Positions 6,783-14,874 of a DNA stretch of 23,596 nucleotides are shown piece after piece. The notes under the pieces were generated by a model. It was not told where the DNA came from and ran no database searches. It worked only from the letters and a program-made list of their open reading frames with translations. This stretch comes from Bacteroides_E sp964522975 (GTDB lineage: Bacteria; Bacteroidota; Bacteroidia; Bacteroidales; Bacteroidaceae). Location: positions 1-23,596 of the forward strand of contig CAZFXK010000029.1 of assembly GCA_964522975.1 (NCBI GenBank), given 5' to 3'. Numbering within the stretch: position 1 is the first letter of the stretch; the number at the start of each line of letters is the position of its first letter. Both the position numbers and the translations under genes were made by a program.

Positions 6783-7136
6783 TTATTTTTTAAGCATCTC
6801 TATTTCTTCCCTTTGGCCTTCCGTTCTTTTATCTAACCTTCTAATATCTTCCCATACACCTTTGACATCACGTTTAATTGATGTTACGTCTTGCTGTAAT
6901 TTCTTTTGTCCTTTCTCCAAGGTATCTAATCTAGAATCCATAACATCGAACCTAGAGTCCATGCTGTCAAGTCTAGAATCCATAACATCGAACCTAGAGT
7001 CCATGCTGTCAAGTCTAGAATCCATAACATCGAACCTAGAGTCCATACTGTCAAGTCTAGAATCCATAGAGTCTATTTTACCATTAAGCTTTTCAAATTG
7101 TTCCAGCACTATTTCTTGAAATTTCTTATTAGTCAT
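6783..7136 (-). CDS. Heptad-repeat coiled-coil protein, 117 aa
   Basis: The protein starts MTNKKFQEIVLEQFEKLNGK. It continues as a near-perfect heptad array in which MDSRLDS alternates with MDSRFDV for about seven units (residues about 23-71), then a charged helix (LEKGQKKLQQDVTSIKRDVK ... IEMLKK). There is no signal peptide or membrane segment, so it should form a long cytoplasmic coiled coil. GGGGGGA precedes the ATG by four bases, and GATATAATAA lies further upstream, as in the likely paralogue at 1761-2063. The repeat is almost identical at DNA level, so its length may vary between strains. The function is unknown. Confidence 0.75.
   Translation of the reverse strand: MTNKKFQEIVLEQFEKLNGKIDSMDSRLDSMDSRFDVMDSRLDSMDSRFDVMDSRLDSMDSRFDVMDSRLDTLEKGQKKLQQDVTSIKRDVKGVWEDIRRLDKRTEGQREEIEMLKK
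6930..7068 (-). repeat. 42-bp tandem repeat inside the coiled-coil gene
   Basis: Three full 42-bp copies (6930-6971, 6972-7013, 7014-7055) plus a partial fourth copy. They differ at only about one base (ATGCTG versus ATACTG), and each encodes two heptads. The near-identity points to recent expansion or ongoing homogenisation. Confidence 0.9.
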
Positions 7137-7182
7137 TTTATCCCCCCGAAAACACTTTTCATTATTATATCATTATTCAACT

Positions 7183-7219
7183 AAAAAAAGGCTCCAGATA
7201 TTTTTTGTATCTGAAGCCT
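7183..7219 (-). terminator. Terminator of the large surface-protein gene
   Basis: On the minus strand, AGGCTTCAGATA-CAAAAAA-TATCTGGAGCCT, a 12-bp stem with one mismatch, is followed by seven T residues. It begins 14 bp after the stop codon at 7233. Confidence 0.9.
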
Positions 7220-7232
7220 AGCTCTTAAAAAT

Positions 7233-10200
7233 CTACCAACTCATAGTTCTAATATATAACCTTTGATGGATATTGCCTTTTACACTATAAGGAATAGCTA
7301 TATGTTTTTGAGTACTTCCTTTTTGGCCAATTACTTTCACATAATATCTACCATCAGCTGGCCAACGGTTAGTATCGTAAACTTTTTCCCCTACTAAGTA
7401 ATCTTGTCTGAAATCAGCTTTACTAGAATTATAGGGCATATTAAGGGTTTCTATACTCTCTGCAGCTGCCCGTCCTGATTTAGTCAATGCTTCATCAAGA
7501 TATACTAACTCAGCTTTCATACTATCAATAGTATATTTTTCATTAGGCTTATTCTTGCGGTGTGCATATGCCATGACTCGCATATAGCGACCACGTTCGC
7601 CTACTTCTGGAAGGATACTGCCTGTTATTTCCCATCCTTCTAGTATATTAAAACTTACTTCAGCAGGAAGTGAGGCTAGACCCTTATCATCTTCTACTAT
7701 AAGTCTTAATTTCCATACTCCATGTTCCCCATCTTGAGGATATATGGGATATTTTAAAAAGCTCTCTTTTGGTACCGTAAATGAACCACCTAACTCTTGA
7801 GTATGTGTTGCTGACCAGTTAGTATCTCCTGGCTTCATGTATTGCCAATAAGCTTTAGTAATTATATCTCCATCTGGATCATAAGAAGATGTTCCATCAG
7901 CTATAAACCATTCATCGGTAAATATCTCAGCAGGTAATTTAATAACTGCTACTGGCGGATGATTTAATAAAACAGTTACAGGCTTAGTTATACTTCCAGT
8001 AGCACCTTCAATATCCTTAACCGTTAATTTAACATTAAAAGTCCCTTCCATATTCCATATATAAGGGAAAGGTGCTGAACTTGTACGTATAATAGTTTCC
8101 GTTTCACCTAAGCCTTTTTCAATCTCCCATTTCCATTCGATGATTTCATCTTCCCCGTCTAGGTCATAACTACTATCTATAACCATAGAACGGTTGCCTA
8201 CTGAAGCAGGGTTTGGATCAACTGTAAAATTAGCTATAGGTGGACGATTAACAACATTAAAAGTTTTGGTATCAGTCCAATCTGACCAAGCTTCAAATAC
8301 ATCTTGCACCCGTAAACGAATTTGATAAGTTCCTGCATTAGCATAGACAGTAGGTGGAATATTATCATTAGTTAGATGTTTTTCCCATGTACCATCTGGC
8401 TTTTTATACTGCCATTCCCATGCTCTTATCCCTTTTTGGTTGAATGGGTCTGTTGTAGCTTTAGTTATTACGCTATATAAATCTGGATCATAACTATTAT
8501 CTGTAATGTCTAAAGGAGCATTTTTATGAATACTACTACTATTAATAGTGAAATTAGCTATAGGTTTATGATGTGCTATAACAGTTATATAAGCATCTTG
8601 GTTAGACCATTTTTTGCCTGCTTTTTCATCTTCTAAATAATCCGAAGTAGTAACAGGGTAATCTCTAGCCCTACAATGCACTAAATAAGTTCCGGCTTGG
8701 TCGAAAACAATGTCAAATTGGTTTTGATTATTGCTATCTAGCAAAACGGTTTGCTTAGTATTATGTAATGTAGATATTCCTGCTTTATTTACTAACTGTA
8801 AACTACTACCTAGATTTTCATTGTCATGCTTAAAAGACCATTCCATTATATCAGCAGGGTCTTTTTCCATGTCATTATAGTTAGCTTTAAGTTCTGCTTC
8901 TTGCCCTACTAAAACAATATTATCTGCTCCCCTATCTTCATTTACAGCTTCGATAATTTTTTTGGCCAGATTACTTAAAGGACTAGACATATTACTAGCC
9001 GTCTGTATCCACCAACCTCCATCTGGATTAGCACTTATTAATTCTTCCGCTTGGGTTTTAATCTTACCTGCTGCAGGAGATATTACAGCTAATCTTAAAT
9101 TATTAGCTTGTAAAAGTGATTTAATGCTATCCTTTTGGGCTGCAAAATCCGTAAAGCTATCTCCATCTATTACAGATGTTACAACATTAAACTTATCCGC
9201 ATCCCAAGTGTGATTTTCGATAGCTTGTTTTAAATATTGTAAGCCCTGAAGCTGGCTATAACCAATTAAGACTGTATCTTTCCCCATACTACTTTGCATT
9301 AACAGGAATTCTTCATCATGGCCTAGCCATTTATAAGGAAAAGTATGTGCAATTTGTCCATTGTTTGGATTAACTAAATAAGTTATTGAACCATCACCTT
9401 CCCAAGTATTAGTCAATACAATATATCCCATAAAGCGTTTAGCTGTACCCACATATAATTCATGTAAATAACCACCTATTCCACCTAAATTTTGTTTTCG
9501 GTCACGGGGAACATGAACGGCTTCATTAGTTTCTAACTGCCAGACTAAATTTCCTTGATTGTCAAAATACTTATTAATATATTTATCTTCATTAAAAGAT
9601 CTATCAATAAAAGAATAATCATCATAAAAAGCGAAATAGGGTAAATGCTCCATATAGTGCATTGTTCCACCTTGCCATTCAGTCCTTCTAGAACCTGCAG
9701 TCAATTTAATATTTAGTGGTACTTTATAATAAGAACCCCAAAAATATTCCTCAATTATAATATTTGGATTGTTTAAAGAGATTGTAAAATCTTCTGGGGA
9801 ACCAGCATATGAACTTGTTTGGCTATATTTTATTGATAAATAATAATCATTACCTAAAGGATAAAGCTTTAGGGTATTATTACCTTTTCTTTCGGTATGA
9901 TCCCAATCAACTTCATCAATTTTAGTTAATGCAAAATCATCTTTGATAACATAACTTCTTACATTAAAATTATAACGGCTATCGGAAGATGTAGTTTCGT
10001 AAGATGTAATTACCCCAATTACTTTCTCCCCTAGCTTTTGTATTTCCAAGCGAGAATGTCCCAAATCTGAGTGAGCGGCATTAGTTCTATTACCAAATAC
10101 TCCTTCAACTTCGGCATTAGAAACAATCATACCAGTTTCATTGTTTATTAAAAAAAAATACAAATAATCCTTACTATCAATAAGATTTGTATAAACAACC

Positions 10201-12986
10201 ACAGTCTGGTTACCACCCCAAGGTGCAATCATCATAGGCCTGTCAAAGTTTTTGCCCCGATTACTTTGGGGCACTTCTTGACTTGCTACTATTTGTCCAG
10301 ATGTATTTAATACCTTAAATAATCCTTTTTCGGCATTTATGGTAAATTTTCTGTTTTTAGTTGTGCCATTAAGTGTAGCTACACTTGAAGTAGGAGATGT
10401 AGCACCTATATATTCATATGAACGACTATATGGAAATTGTAGTTTTTGTGGTGCAGCTGTTAAAAAACCATCCCGCATTTCACCAGTATGAATATTAATA
10501 TGTTTTGCAGTTAATTGCCAATAACGGCTTGCGGAAATATAAGGGCCATAATATATATTTCGCCAAGAAGGATCTACAGTTGTACCCATTGATTTAAAAT
10601 ACGGACCACTATAGGCCCAATGGTCGTTTTCATAAGGCGAACCTACATCAAGGATTAAAGTAGGTGTACCACTCTTTACCCTTTCCACCTCAACCTCCGG
10701 CTCTATAAACCCACTTTCCAATTCATTTATAAATGCTGGTTGTCCTGATTCAAGGCTATTGTATTTAGCATCAGAAACGGTATAATCGGCCGCAAATAGT
10801 ATATCTACAGGAGTTTTTTTCTTGATGTCAAAGGCAACGGTGGGAGCTAAGTTTATTACCATTATCTGCTTTTCTTCTAGGGCTTTATCTTCTGTATCAG
10901 CGGTTAAGCCTTCAATAATTTCACCCCATGCTTCATATCTTTCTTTAACTTTTAACTCTAATTGATATCTGCCTGTCTTTTTGAACCTAATTACAGGTCT
11001 GGGATCATTATTAGATGCCTGAATTATTTCAGCAGACTTACCTTTATCACCAGGATGTATTATTTCATCACCAGAACCTTTGGCATTTCCATCATTATTA
11101 GTATCATAATATAGTGTCCAAGTACGTTCATAGATTTCGTCACCCAGAGAACCATCGGGATTATCTGGTGTACTTAGGTCACGAACAGTAATTTCATAAC
11201 CTTCATATGAATTACGAATCCCTTCTTCAGCTAGCCAGAAATCAGCTATAGGTGGGTTATCTGGAAGTACTTGAATTATCTTTTCTGTAATCTCGGATTC
11301 ATTATCATTAGTATCCTTTACTTTAAGTGTAATCCTCCAATTACCCGTCTTATTCAAGACATTATTAGTTAATTCTTTTTCCCCATCCGTCCCTTTTCCT
11401 AAGGGATAACGACCTATATATTCATAAGCTAGAGTATTATTAGGATTATAGAATTTCCATTCCATCTCATCCCATTTAATATCTCTATCCATAGCGGCGG
11501 TACTCTCATCACCGTCTATATGGATCTCTCGCCCCATAATAATGTGGTCGGTAGAAGTAGTGATAACAGCAGCAGGTATTGCAGGTCCAACTACTACACT
11601 TTTAGTGCAGGAATCAGAATCTCCATCTTGGTCTTCTACCCGTAGCCTAACCTTATATGTTCCGACTTCATTCCATGTAGCTTCAGGATTCTGCTCATAA
11701 GAACTACCTATTTCTTCAAATGTCCATTCCCAGCTTACTATTTCCTCACCGTACCGGTTACCTTCATGAGTGGAACTGTCATAAAAGTGTACTTGCTCCC
11801 CTTCTATCGGGGAAGAGTTACTTATGTCAAAATCCGCTTTCGGTTTGTAATTAGGTGGTGGTGGAACCGGCTCTGGTATGACAGTTACATTAGATGTGCC
11901 CTCCATCCCTTTATATTTTGCTGTGAGTAGAACCTGCCCTTCCTTTACACCCCATAACTCACCTTTAGTAGTGGTAGATAATCTAGCTATATTGCTATTA
12001 GATATACTCCATTCAGCCCCATTGGTTACCTCAGGAGTACTGCCATCTGCTTTATGGTGATATGCCTTAAAACGATTATAGTCACCTTCGAAAAGGGTAT
12101 ATCTTGAAGGTACTACGGTCAGATATTCTTTATTGCTAGGTGGTGGAGTTTCATCAGCTGGAATAAATACCGCTCGGATAGTTTTATTCTGATTGACATT
12201 AACAAATGAATTAGGTGCAACTGAAAATGTAGTATTACCTGCAGTTACATCCACCCATTTAGAAAACTTCCAACCATCCGCAGGAACAGCATTAACCGCT
12301 ACACTACCAGACATATTTCTATGAACTGTACCCGGTGCTTTACTTCCTGCAGGAGTAGTACTACCTTGACCTTCTATCTGCACGGTAAGGCTATGTCCTG
12401 TTCCTTCTATTTGCCATTCGATAAGAGTAGGAATGTAGAATTTACGGCCATTAGTCATTTTAGCTTGCCAAGGTTCACTAATATCTAGTCCCCATCGTGC
12501 AGGACTACCGTGCATAGCGGCAGTTTTTAAGTCGATAGTAACAGTCATTTGCACTTGCCTATTCCCTTTGTAAACCGCTCGAACATTAGTCATATTAGTT
12601 ACACGATACTTATCAATATGACCTTCATAAATATCGTATATTTGCCAATCTTTACGATAAGTAGTGTTATAAATGTTTTGGTCACCAGTATAAAAACTAG
12701 CCCCTTTTACTCCTACCACCTTATCACTAGCAGGACCATCATAAGTTACCGTATAAGTAACTGTTACCGTATCACCTGGCTTTTTAACCCCATACCCAGG
12801 AATACTCTGCCATGTTACCCCATCTGAATGAAGCCATACATTAAATTCGCCAACGTCAATCTGATTCTGACTTACATTAGCTGCATAAATAGGTGGAGCA
12901 TTAATAAAAAGTAGGCTGAAAAATATTAAAATTACTCCTAGAATTCCAGCTTTTTTCTTCACATTACCTTTCCTCCTTATTTGCAT
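7233..12986 (-). CDS. Giant secreted PKD/Ig-like surface protein, 1917 aa
   Basis: A signal peptide (KKKAGILGVILIFFSLLF, cleavage near IYAA, about residue 36) leads into a long array of extracellular beta domains. These are an InlB-B-repeat-like segment (about 195-275, GWKFSKWVDVTAGN), a Big_2-like domain (about 285-372), PKD domains (about 380-467 with WEWTF and GTYKVRLRVEDQDGD, and less regular ones to 715), a central 740-1340 region with propeller-like and vWA-like stretches, then four more PKD-type units (about 1355-1770; PIANFTI, YDPDGD, GTYQIRLRVQD, GTFNVKLTVKD). There is no LPXTG, SLH or transmembrane anchor at the C-terminus, so attachment is unclear. It is probably an adhesin or binding scaffold. 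Two starts are possible: ATG 12986 behind AAAGGAGGG, or GTG 12962 behind AAGGAGG, which gives a cleaner signal peptide. Confidence 0.85.
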   Translation of the reverse strand: MQIRRKGNVKKKAGILGVILIFFSLLFINAPPIYAANVSQNQIDVGEFNVWLHSDGVTWQSIPGYGVKKPGDTVTVTYTVTYDGPASDKVVGVKGASFYTGDQNIYNTTYRKDWQIYDIYEGHIDKYRVTNMTNVRAVYKGNRQVQMTVTIDLKTAAMHGSPARWGLDISEPWQAKMTNGRKFYIPTLIEWQIEGTGHSLTVQIEGQGSTTPAGSKAPGTVHRNMSGSVAVNAVPADGWKFSKWVDVTAGNTTFSVAPNSFVNVNQNKTIRAVFIPADETPPPSNKEYLTVVPSRYTLFEGDYNRFKAYHHKADGSTPEVTNGAEWSISNSNIARLSTTTKGELWGVKEGQVLLTAKYKGMEGTSNVTVIPEPVPPPPNYKPKADFDISNSSPIEGEQVHFYDSSTHEGNRYGEEIVSWEWTFEEIGSSYEQNPEATWNEVGTYKVRLRVEDQDGDSDSCTKSVVVGPAIPAAVITTSTDHIIMGREIHIDGDESTAAMDRDIKWDEMEWKFYNPNNTLAYEYIGRYPLGKGTDGEKELTNNVLNKTGNWRITLKVKDTNDNESEITEKIIQVLPDNPPIADFWLAEEGIRNSYEGYEITVRDLSTPDNPDGSLGDEIYERTWTLYYDTNNDGNAKGSGDEIIHPGDKGKSAEIIQASNNDPRPVIRFKKTGRYQLELKVKERYEAWGEIIEGLTADTEDKALEEKQIMVINLAPTVAFDIKKKTPVDILFAADYTVSDAKYNSLESGQPAFINELESGFIEPEVEVERVKSGTPTLILDVGSPYENDHWAYSGPYFKSMGTTVDPSWRNIYYGPYISASRYWQLTAKHINIHTGEMRDGFLTAAPQKLQFPYSRSYEYIGATSPTSSVATLNGTTKNRKFTINAEKGLFKVLNTSGQIVASQEVPQSNRGKNFDRPMMIAPWGGNQTVVVYTNLIDSKDYLYFFLINNETGMIVSNAEVEGVFGNRTNAAHSDLGHSRLEIQKLGEKVIGVITSYETTSSDSRYNFNVRSYVIKDDFALTKIDEVDWDHTERKGNNTLKLYPLGNDYYLSIKYSQTSSYAGSPEDFTISLNNPNIIIEEYFWGSYYKVPLNIKLTAGSRRTEWQGGTMHYMEHLPYFAFYDDYSFIDRSFNEDKYINKYFDNQGNLVWQLETNEAVHVPRDRKQNLGGIGGYLHELYVGTAKRFMGYIVLTNTWEGDGSITYLVNPNNGQIAHTFPYKWLGHDEEFLLMQSSMGKDTVLIGYSQLQGLQYLKQAIENHTWDADKFNVVTSVIDGDSFTDFAAQKDSIKSLLQANNLRLAVISPAAGKIKTQAEELISANPDGGWWIQTASNMSSPLSNLAKKIIEAVNEDRGADNIVLVGQEAELKANYNDMEKDPADIMEWSFKHDNENLGSSLQLVNKAGISTLHNTKQTVLLDSNNQNQFDIVFDQAGTYLVHCRARDYPVTTSDYLEDEKAGKKWSNQDAYITVIAHHKPIANFTINSSSIHKNAPLDITDNSYDPDLYSVITKATTDPFNQKGIRAWEWQYKKPDGTWEKHLTNDNIPPTVYANAGTYQIRLRVQDVFEAWSDWTDTKTFNVVNRPPIANFTVDPNPASVGNRSMVIDSSYDLDGEDEIIEWKWEIEKGLGETETIIRTSSAPFPYIWNMEGTFNVKLTVKDIEGATGSITKPVTVLLNHPPVAVIKLPAEIFTDEWFIADGTSSYDPDGDIITKAYWQYMKPGDTNWSATHTQELGGSFTVPKESFLKYPIYPQDGEHGVWKLRLIVEDDKGLASLPAEVSFNILEGWEITGSILPEVGERGRYMRVMAYAHRKNKPNEKYTIDSMKAELVYLDEALTKSGRAAAESIETLNMPYNSSKADFRQDYLVGEKVYDTNRWPADGRYYVKVIGQKGSTQKHIAIPYSVKGNIHQRLYIRTMSW

Positions 12987-12993
12987 ATTTTTT

Positions 12994-13042
12994 AAGCCCT
13001 CCTTTATTTAATTGTTAGGATTTTACTCCATAAAAAAAGGCT
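12994..13042 (-). repeat. Leader block A, duplicated at 16066-16113
   Basis: The first 25 bp (12994-13018) match 16066-16090 at 24 positions, and similarity continues through a CATAAAAAA stretch into the foot of a terminator hairpin. Here the block supplies the AAAGGAGGG ribosome binding site of the surface-protein gene. Confidence 0.7.
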
Positions 13043-13081
13043 AACCCCCAAGTCCGTTTGAACGGACGAACGGGTCAGCCT
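13032..13081 (-). terminator. Elaborate terminator/attenuator before the surface-protein gene
   Basis: On the minus strand, AGGCTGACCC pairs with GGGTTAGCCT (10 bp, one G-T pair). It encloses a second hairpin GTCCGTT/AACGGAC, and a run of seven T follows. It lies between the toxin-like locus and the surface-protein start, and no clear promoter follows it before that start. It is either a strong terminator for leftward transcripts or an attenuator in the surface-protein leader. Confidence 0.7.
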
Positions 13082-13087
13082 CTTTTG

Positions 13088-13115
13088 TTGGCACACTATT
13101 CATAAAAGTTAAGAT
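13088..13115 (+). promoter_or_regulatory. Probable promoter of toxin-like gene 1
   Basis: TTGGCA (13088-13093), a 16-nt spacer and TAAGAT (13110-13115). Transcription would start near 13122, giving a 60-nt leader that carries GAGTTGCCG and GGCGG, which are complementary to the region past the gene. Confidence 0.5.
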
Positions 13116-13182
13116 ATGTTAAACTCAAACAAGAGTTGCCGTTTGGCGGGTAGTCACTTCCCATTAGAGGGGAGGTGATACT

Positions 13183-13254
13183 ATGATAAATTGGTTAGAG
13201 GTTTTCACCTTTTGCCTTGTAATCATAGGAGTTATCGCCTTATGTTTTTCATAA
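13183..13254 (+). CDS. 23-aa hydrophobic peptide, type I toxin-like (locus 1)
   Basis: A strong GGGGAGGTGA lies 4 bp before ATG 13183. The peptide reads MINWLEVFTFCLVIIGVIAL followed by CFS: one short membrane helix, as in Fst/Ldr, TxpA/BsrG and 'holin-like' small toxins. Past the stop there is a 12-bp perfect hairpin (13263-13292). The leader segment GAGTTGCCG (13133-13141) is perfectly complementary to CGGCAACTC (13324-13332), so the mRNA ends can pair, as in folded type I toxin mRNAs. A TTGACT...TAGCAT promoter on the opposite strand faces the gene. These features together support a toxin expressed under antisense-RNA control. The peptide sequence alone is too short to prove the family. 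Confidence 0.65.
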   Translation: MINWLEVFTFCLVIIGVIALCFS

Positions 13255-13257
13255 GAA

Positions 13258-13339
13258 ATAACTAACCCGCCTTATTTGAGTAAGGCGGGTTAACCGTTTT
13301 CGGACTAGCCGCCAATCCAAAAGCGGCAACTCCTTTTAT
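13258..13339 (-). ncRNA. Candidate antisense antitoxin RNA, locus 1
   Basis: A minus-strand promoter (TTGACT 13374-13369, 17-nt spacer, TAGCAT 13351-13346) would start an RNA near 13339. It would run through GAGTTGCCG and GGCGG, then the 12-bp hairpin 13292-13263, and end at a T-rich stretch. It is fully complementary to the 3' part of the toxin-like mRNA. The RNA itself is inferred; the promoter and hairpin are seen. Confidence 0.5.
13263..13292. terminator. Twelve-bp hairpin shared by the convergent transcripts
   Basis: TAACCCGCCTTA (13263-13274), loop TTTGAG, TAAGGCGGGTTA (13281-13292): a perfect inverted repeat just after the toxin-like stop codon. Neither side has a long T-run (CCGTTTT on the plus side, TTATTTCTT on the minus side), so it may act as a weak bidirectional terminator or as an mRNA stability element. 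Confidence 0.65.
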
Positions 13340-13345
13340 AATTAT

Positions 13346-13374
13346 ATGCTAACATTAGGCTATTAATTAGTCAA
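13346..13374 (-). promoter_or_regulatory. Minus-strand promoter facing toxin-like gene 1
   Basis: TTGACT at 13374-13369 is one base from the -35 consensus. A 17-nt spacer leads to TAGCAT, with an overlapping TATAAT just downstream. It is the best promoter in the gap between the stalk-domain gene and the surface-protein gene. It could drive the antisense RNA and, by read-through, the surface-protein gene. Confidence 0.55.
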
Positions 13375-13381
13375 TCCTTGC

Positions 13382-13411
13382 AAAAATCCTGCCCCTGCAT
13401 TTAGCAAGGGC
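13382..13411 (-). terminator. Terminator of the stalk-domain gene
   Basis: On the minus strand, GCCCTTGC-TAAAT-GCAGGGGC (8 bp, one G-T pair) is followed by AGGATTTTTG, starting 14 bp after the stop at 13426. Confidence 0.7.
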
Positions 13412-13425
13412 TTAGTAGAGAATAT

Positions 13426-14304
13426 TTACTTAAAGGGATTAGGAATAATATAGGCTTCATGTCCATCTTTTGTAATATCTTTTAAAATAAGTTGATCTGC
13501 ATTTAATAAACTTTCACAACTTTTATATCTAAAATACAAGCTATAAGTTCCATCAGGGTTAGGTAAGTTATTATAACCTACTGAACCACTACCCCAACCG
13601 ATAGGATCATGCTCTTTGCCTGCCATATCATTTTCAATTACCAATATATTTTTAACCCCTGTCTGAGTAAGCTTAAAAAGATCTTCATCATAATACTTAA
13701 CTTTTTCAAACATTAGAATGGTAGTATCAGTTAATTCCACGGGAAATGAAGTAGCTGAATATAAGCTTACATCTACTTCCCTGCCTGTATGAGTAGTATA
13801 TTTCACCACTTCACTAGCTGGCTTTTTAACTTCTGGAATTTCCTTCTCCAACTCCTGCTTTTCTTTATCAGTTACTTGCTTGGTATATATAGCTACCGCT
13901 TTCTTATCAGCTATCCAATCAACCTCAGCCCCAAAAGCTTCCGCTGCATAACGAATAGGTATGCAAGTCCTATTTCCGGTAATAACTGCAGTAGTATCCA
14001 TAGACATCTTTTTATTATTTACCGTATACTCTTTAGAACCTATTACAAATTCAACTCTTACATCATCTTTACTAATAACCGCTTGCTGTAGGGAGTCATT
14101 CCAGCTAACCTCACACCCCATAGCCTCCATAGGAGCTCGTAGCGGTACTTGAGTACGATTAGCTTTGTCTATGTAGGGCTTCTGGTCTATAAATTCTACT
14201 ACCTTTCCATCAACTACCACCTGAATATCACTCGCCATAACTGGCATAGCAATAAACATTAGACCTAAGAGTGTTAATAAAAACAAATACTTAAATCTTT
14301 TCAT
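13426..14304 (-). CDS. Secreted stalk-domain (copper amine oxidase N-domain-like) protein
   Basis: I chose ATG 14304 (MKRFKYLFLLT) because AAAGGGGGA lies at proper spacing; the ATG two codons earlier directly abuts it. A signal peptide ends near VMAS (about 25). Residues about 28-145 carry two stalk-type units with the family signature: IQVVVDGKVVEF ... RTQVPLRAPMEAMGCEVSWN ... AVISK, then YTVNNKKMSMD ... NRTCIPIRYAAEAFGAEVDW ... AVAIYT. This domain is common in secreted Firmicutes proteins and binds no copper by itself. The C-terminal half (about 165-292) is unrecognised and could be a separate globular domain. It stands alone with its own terminator, between the toxin-like locus and the PIN operon, and is probably part of the cell-surface cargo. 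Confidence 0.85.
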   Translation of the reverse strand: MKRFKYLFLLTLLGLMFIAMPVMASDIQVVVDGKVVEFIDQKPYIDKANRTQVPLRAPMEAMGCEVSWNDSLQQAVISKDDVRVEFVIGSKEYTVNNKKMSMDTTAVITGNRTCIPIRYAAEAFGAEVDWIADKKAVAIYTKQVTDKEKQELEKEIPEVKKPASEVVKYTTHTGREVDVSLYSATSFPVELTDTTILMFEKVKYYDEDLFKLTQTGVKNILVIENDMAGKEHDPIGWGSGSVGYNNLPNPDGTYSLYFRYKSCESLLNADQLILKDITKDGHEAYIIPNPFK

Positions 14305-14322
14305 TTCCATTCCCCCTTTGAA

Positions 14323-14874
14323 TTATTTATTATCGAAGCGTCTAATAACTTCACTAAAATCATACGCAGGAAGTGCACGTTTTTTAGACTTCATATCATC
14401 CCATATTTGACAACCTTCCAATACACTCATATTACCTTGTTTATAGTAAAGATATAAAATTGCATCTGTACTTATATAAGGTGGATAACCCGATGTAATA
14501 TGGGGCAGAATATCTCTTAGATTATTACTTGCTAAAGTACCATTATGTAATTTTGCTAAAACTATTGCAGCTGCTTCCCCTTTTCCTATTTGTTTTATTT
14601 GATTAGGATTTATTAAGTTAATATATTCAGTTGCCGCAGGACTAGATATGGGTATATCTTCTATTTGGATAATATTTTTACTAACTTCAATGTCTAAGTC
14701 ATTAATAACAAAGGAATATCGGGTAAATTTTCGCATTTTGCTTAATTCGTCATATACTATCTGAGGAATGATTAATTGATTAGGAAAAAGGGTATTTAAA
14801 ATATCAAATCTTTTAATCCATAAAAACGATGATAAACAATCAGTATCAAATATTATTGGTGTTTGTATCTCCAT
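14323..14874 (-). CDS. PIN-domain nuclease, probable toxin of the XRE-ImmA-PIN module
   Basis: The ORF remains open upstream, but ATG 14874 (MEIQTPIIFDTDCLSSFLWI, 183 aa) best fits the start of a PIN fold. Conserved features are FDTD (8-12), the IIPQIVYDELS strand-helix with Glu43, GKGEAAAIVLAK with Glu100, and LASNNLRDI (114-122), which corresponds to the third acidic block. The NN in that block appears to be usual for this subfamily as I recall it, not a sign of decay. PIN domains are metal-dependent RNases, often toxins. It overlaps the ImmA gene by 29 bp (coupled translation) and is the last gene of a three-gene operon. A toxin role with the upstream pair as antitoxin/regulator is inferred from known Xre-COG2856 associations. 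Confidence 0.8.
   Translation of the reverse strand: MEIQTPIIFDTDCLSSFLWIKRFDILNTLFPNQLIIPQIVYDELSKMRKFTRYSFVINDLDIEVSKNIIQIEDIPISSPAATEYINLINPNQIKQIGKGEAAAIVLAKLHNGTLASNNLRDILPHITSGYPPYISTDAILYLYYKQGNMSVLEGCQIWDDMKSKKRALPAYDFSEVIRRFDNK

Noticed and set aside
12549..12827. Plus-strand frames inside the giant surface-protein gene (also 8962-9213 and 11878-12060)
   Set aside because: They lack ribosome binding sites and lie wholly within a clear long gene on the other strand.
13032..13332. A c-di-GMP or other known riboswitch ahead of the surface-protein gene
   Set aside because: The region is structured, but I find no conserved riboswitch core; the peptide gene and convergent promoters explain the structure better.
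14437..14524. Decay of the PIN active site (NN in place of acidic residues in LASNNLRDI)
   Set aside because: This motif appears to be usual for this PIN subfamily, with the acidic residue following at RDI, so it is not evidence of inactivation.
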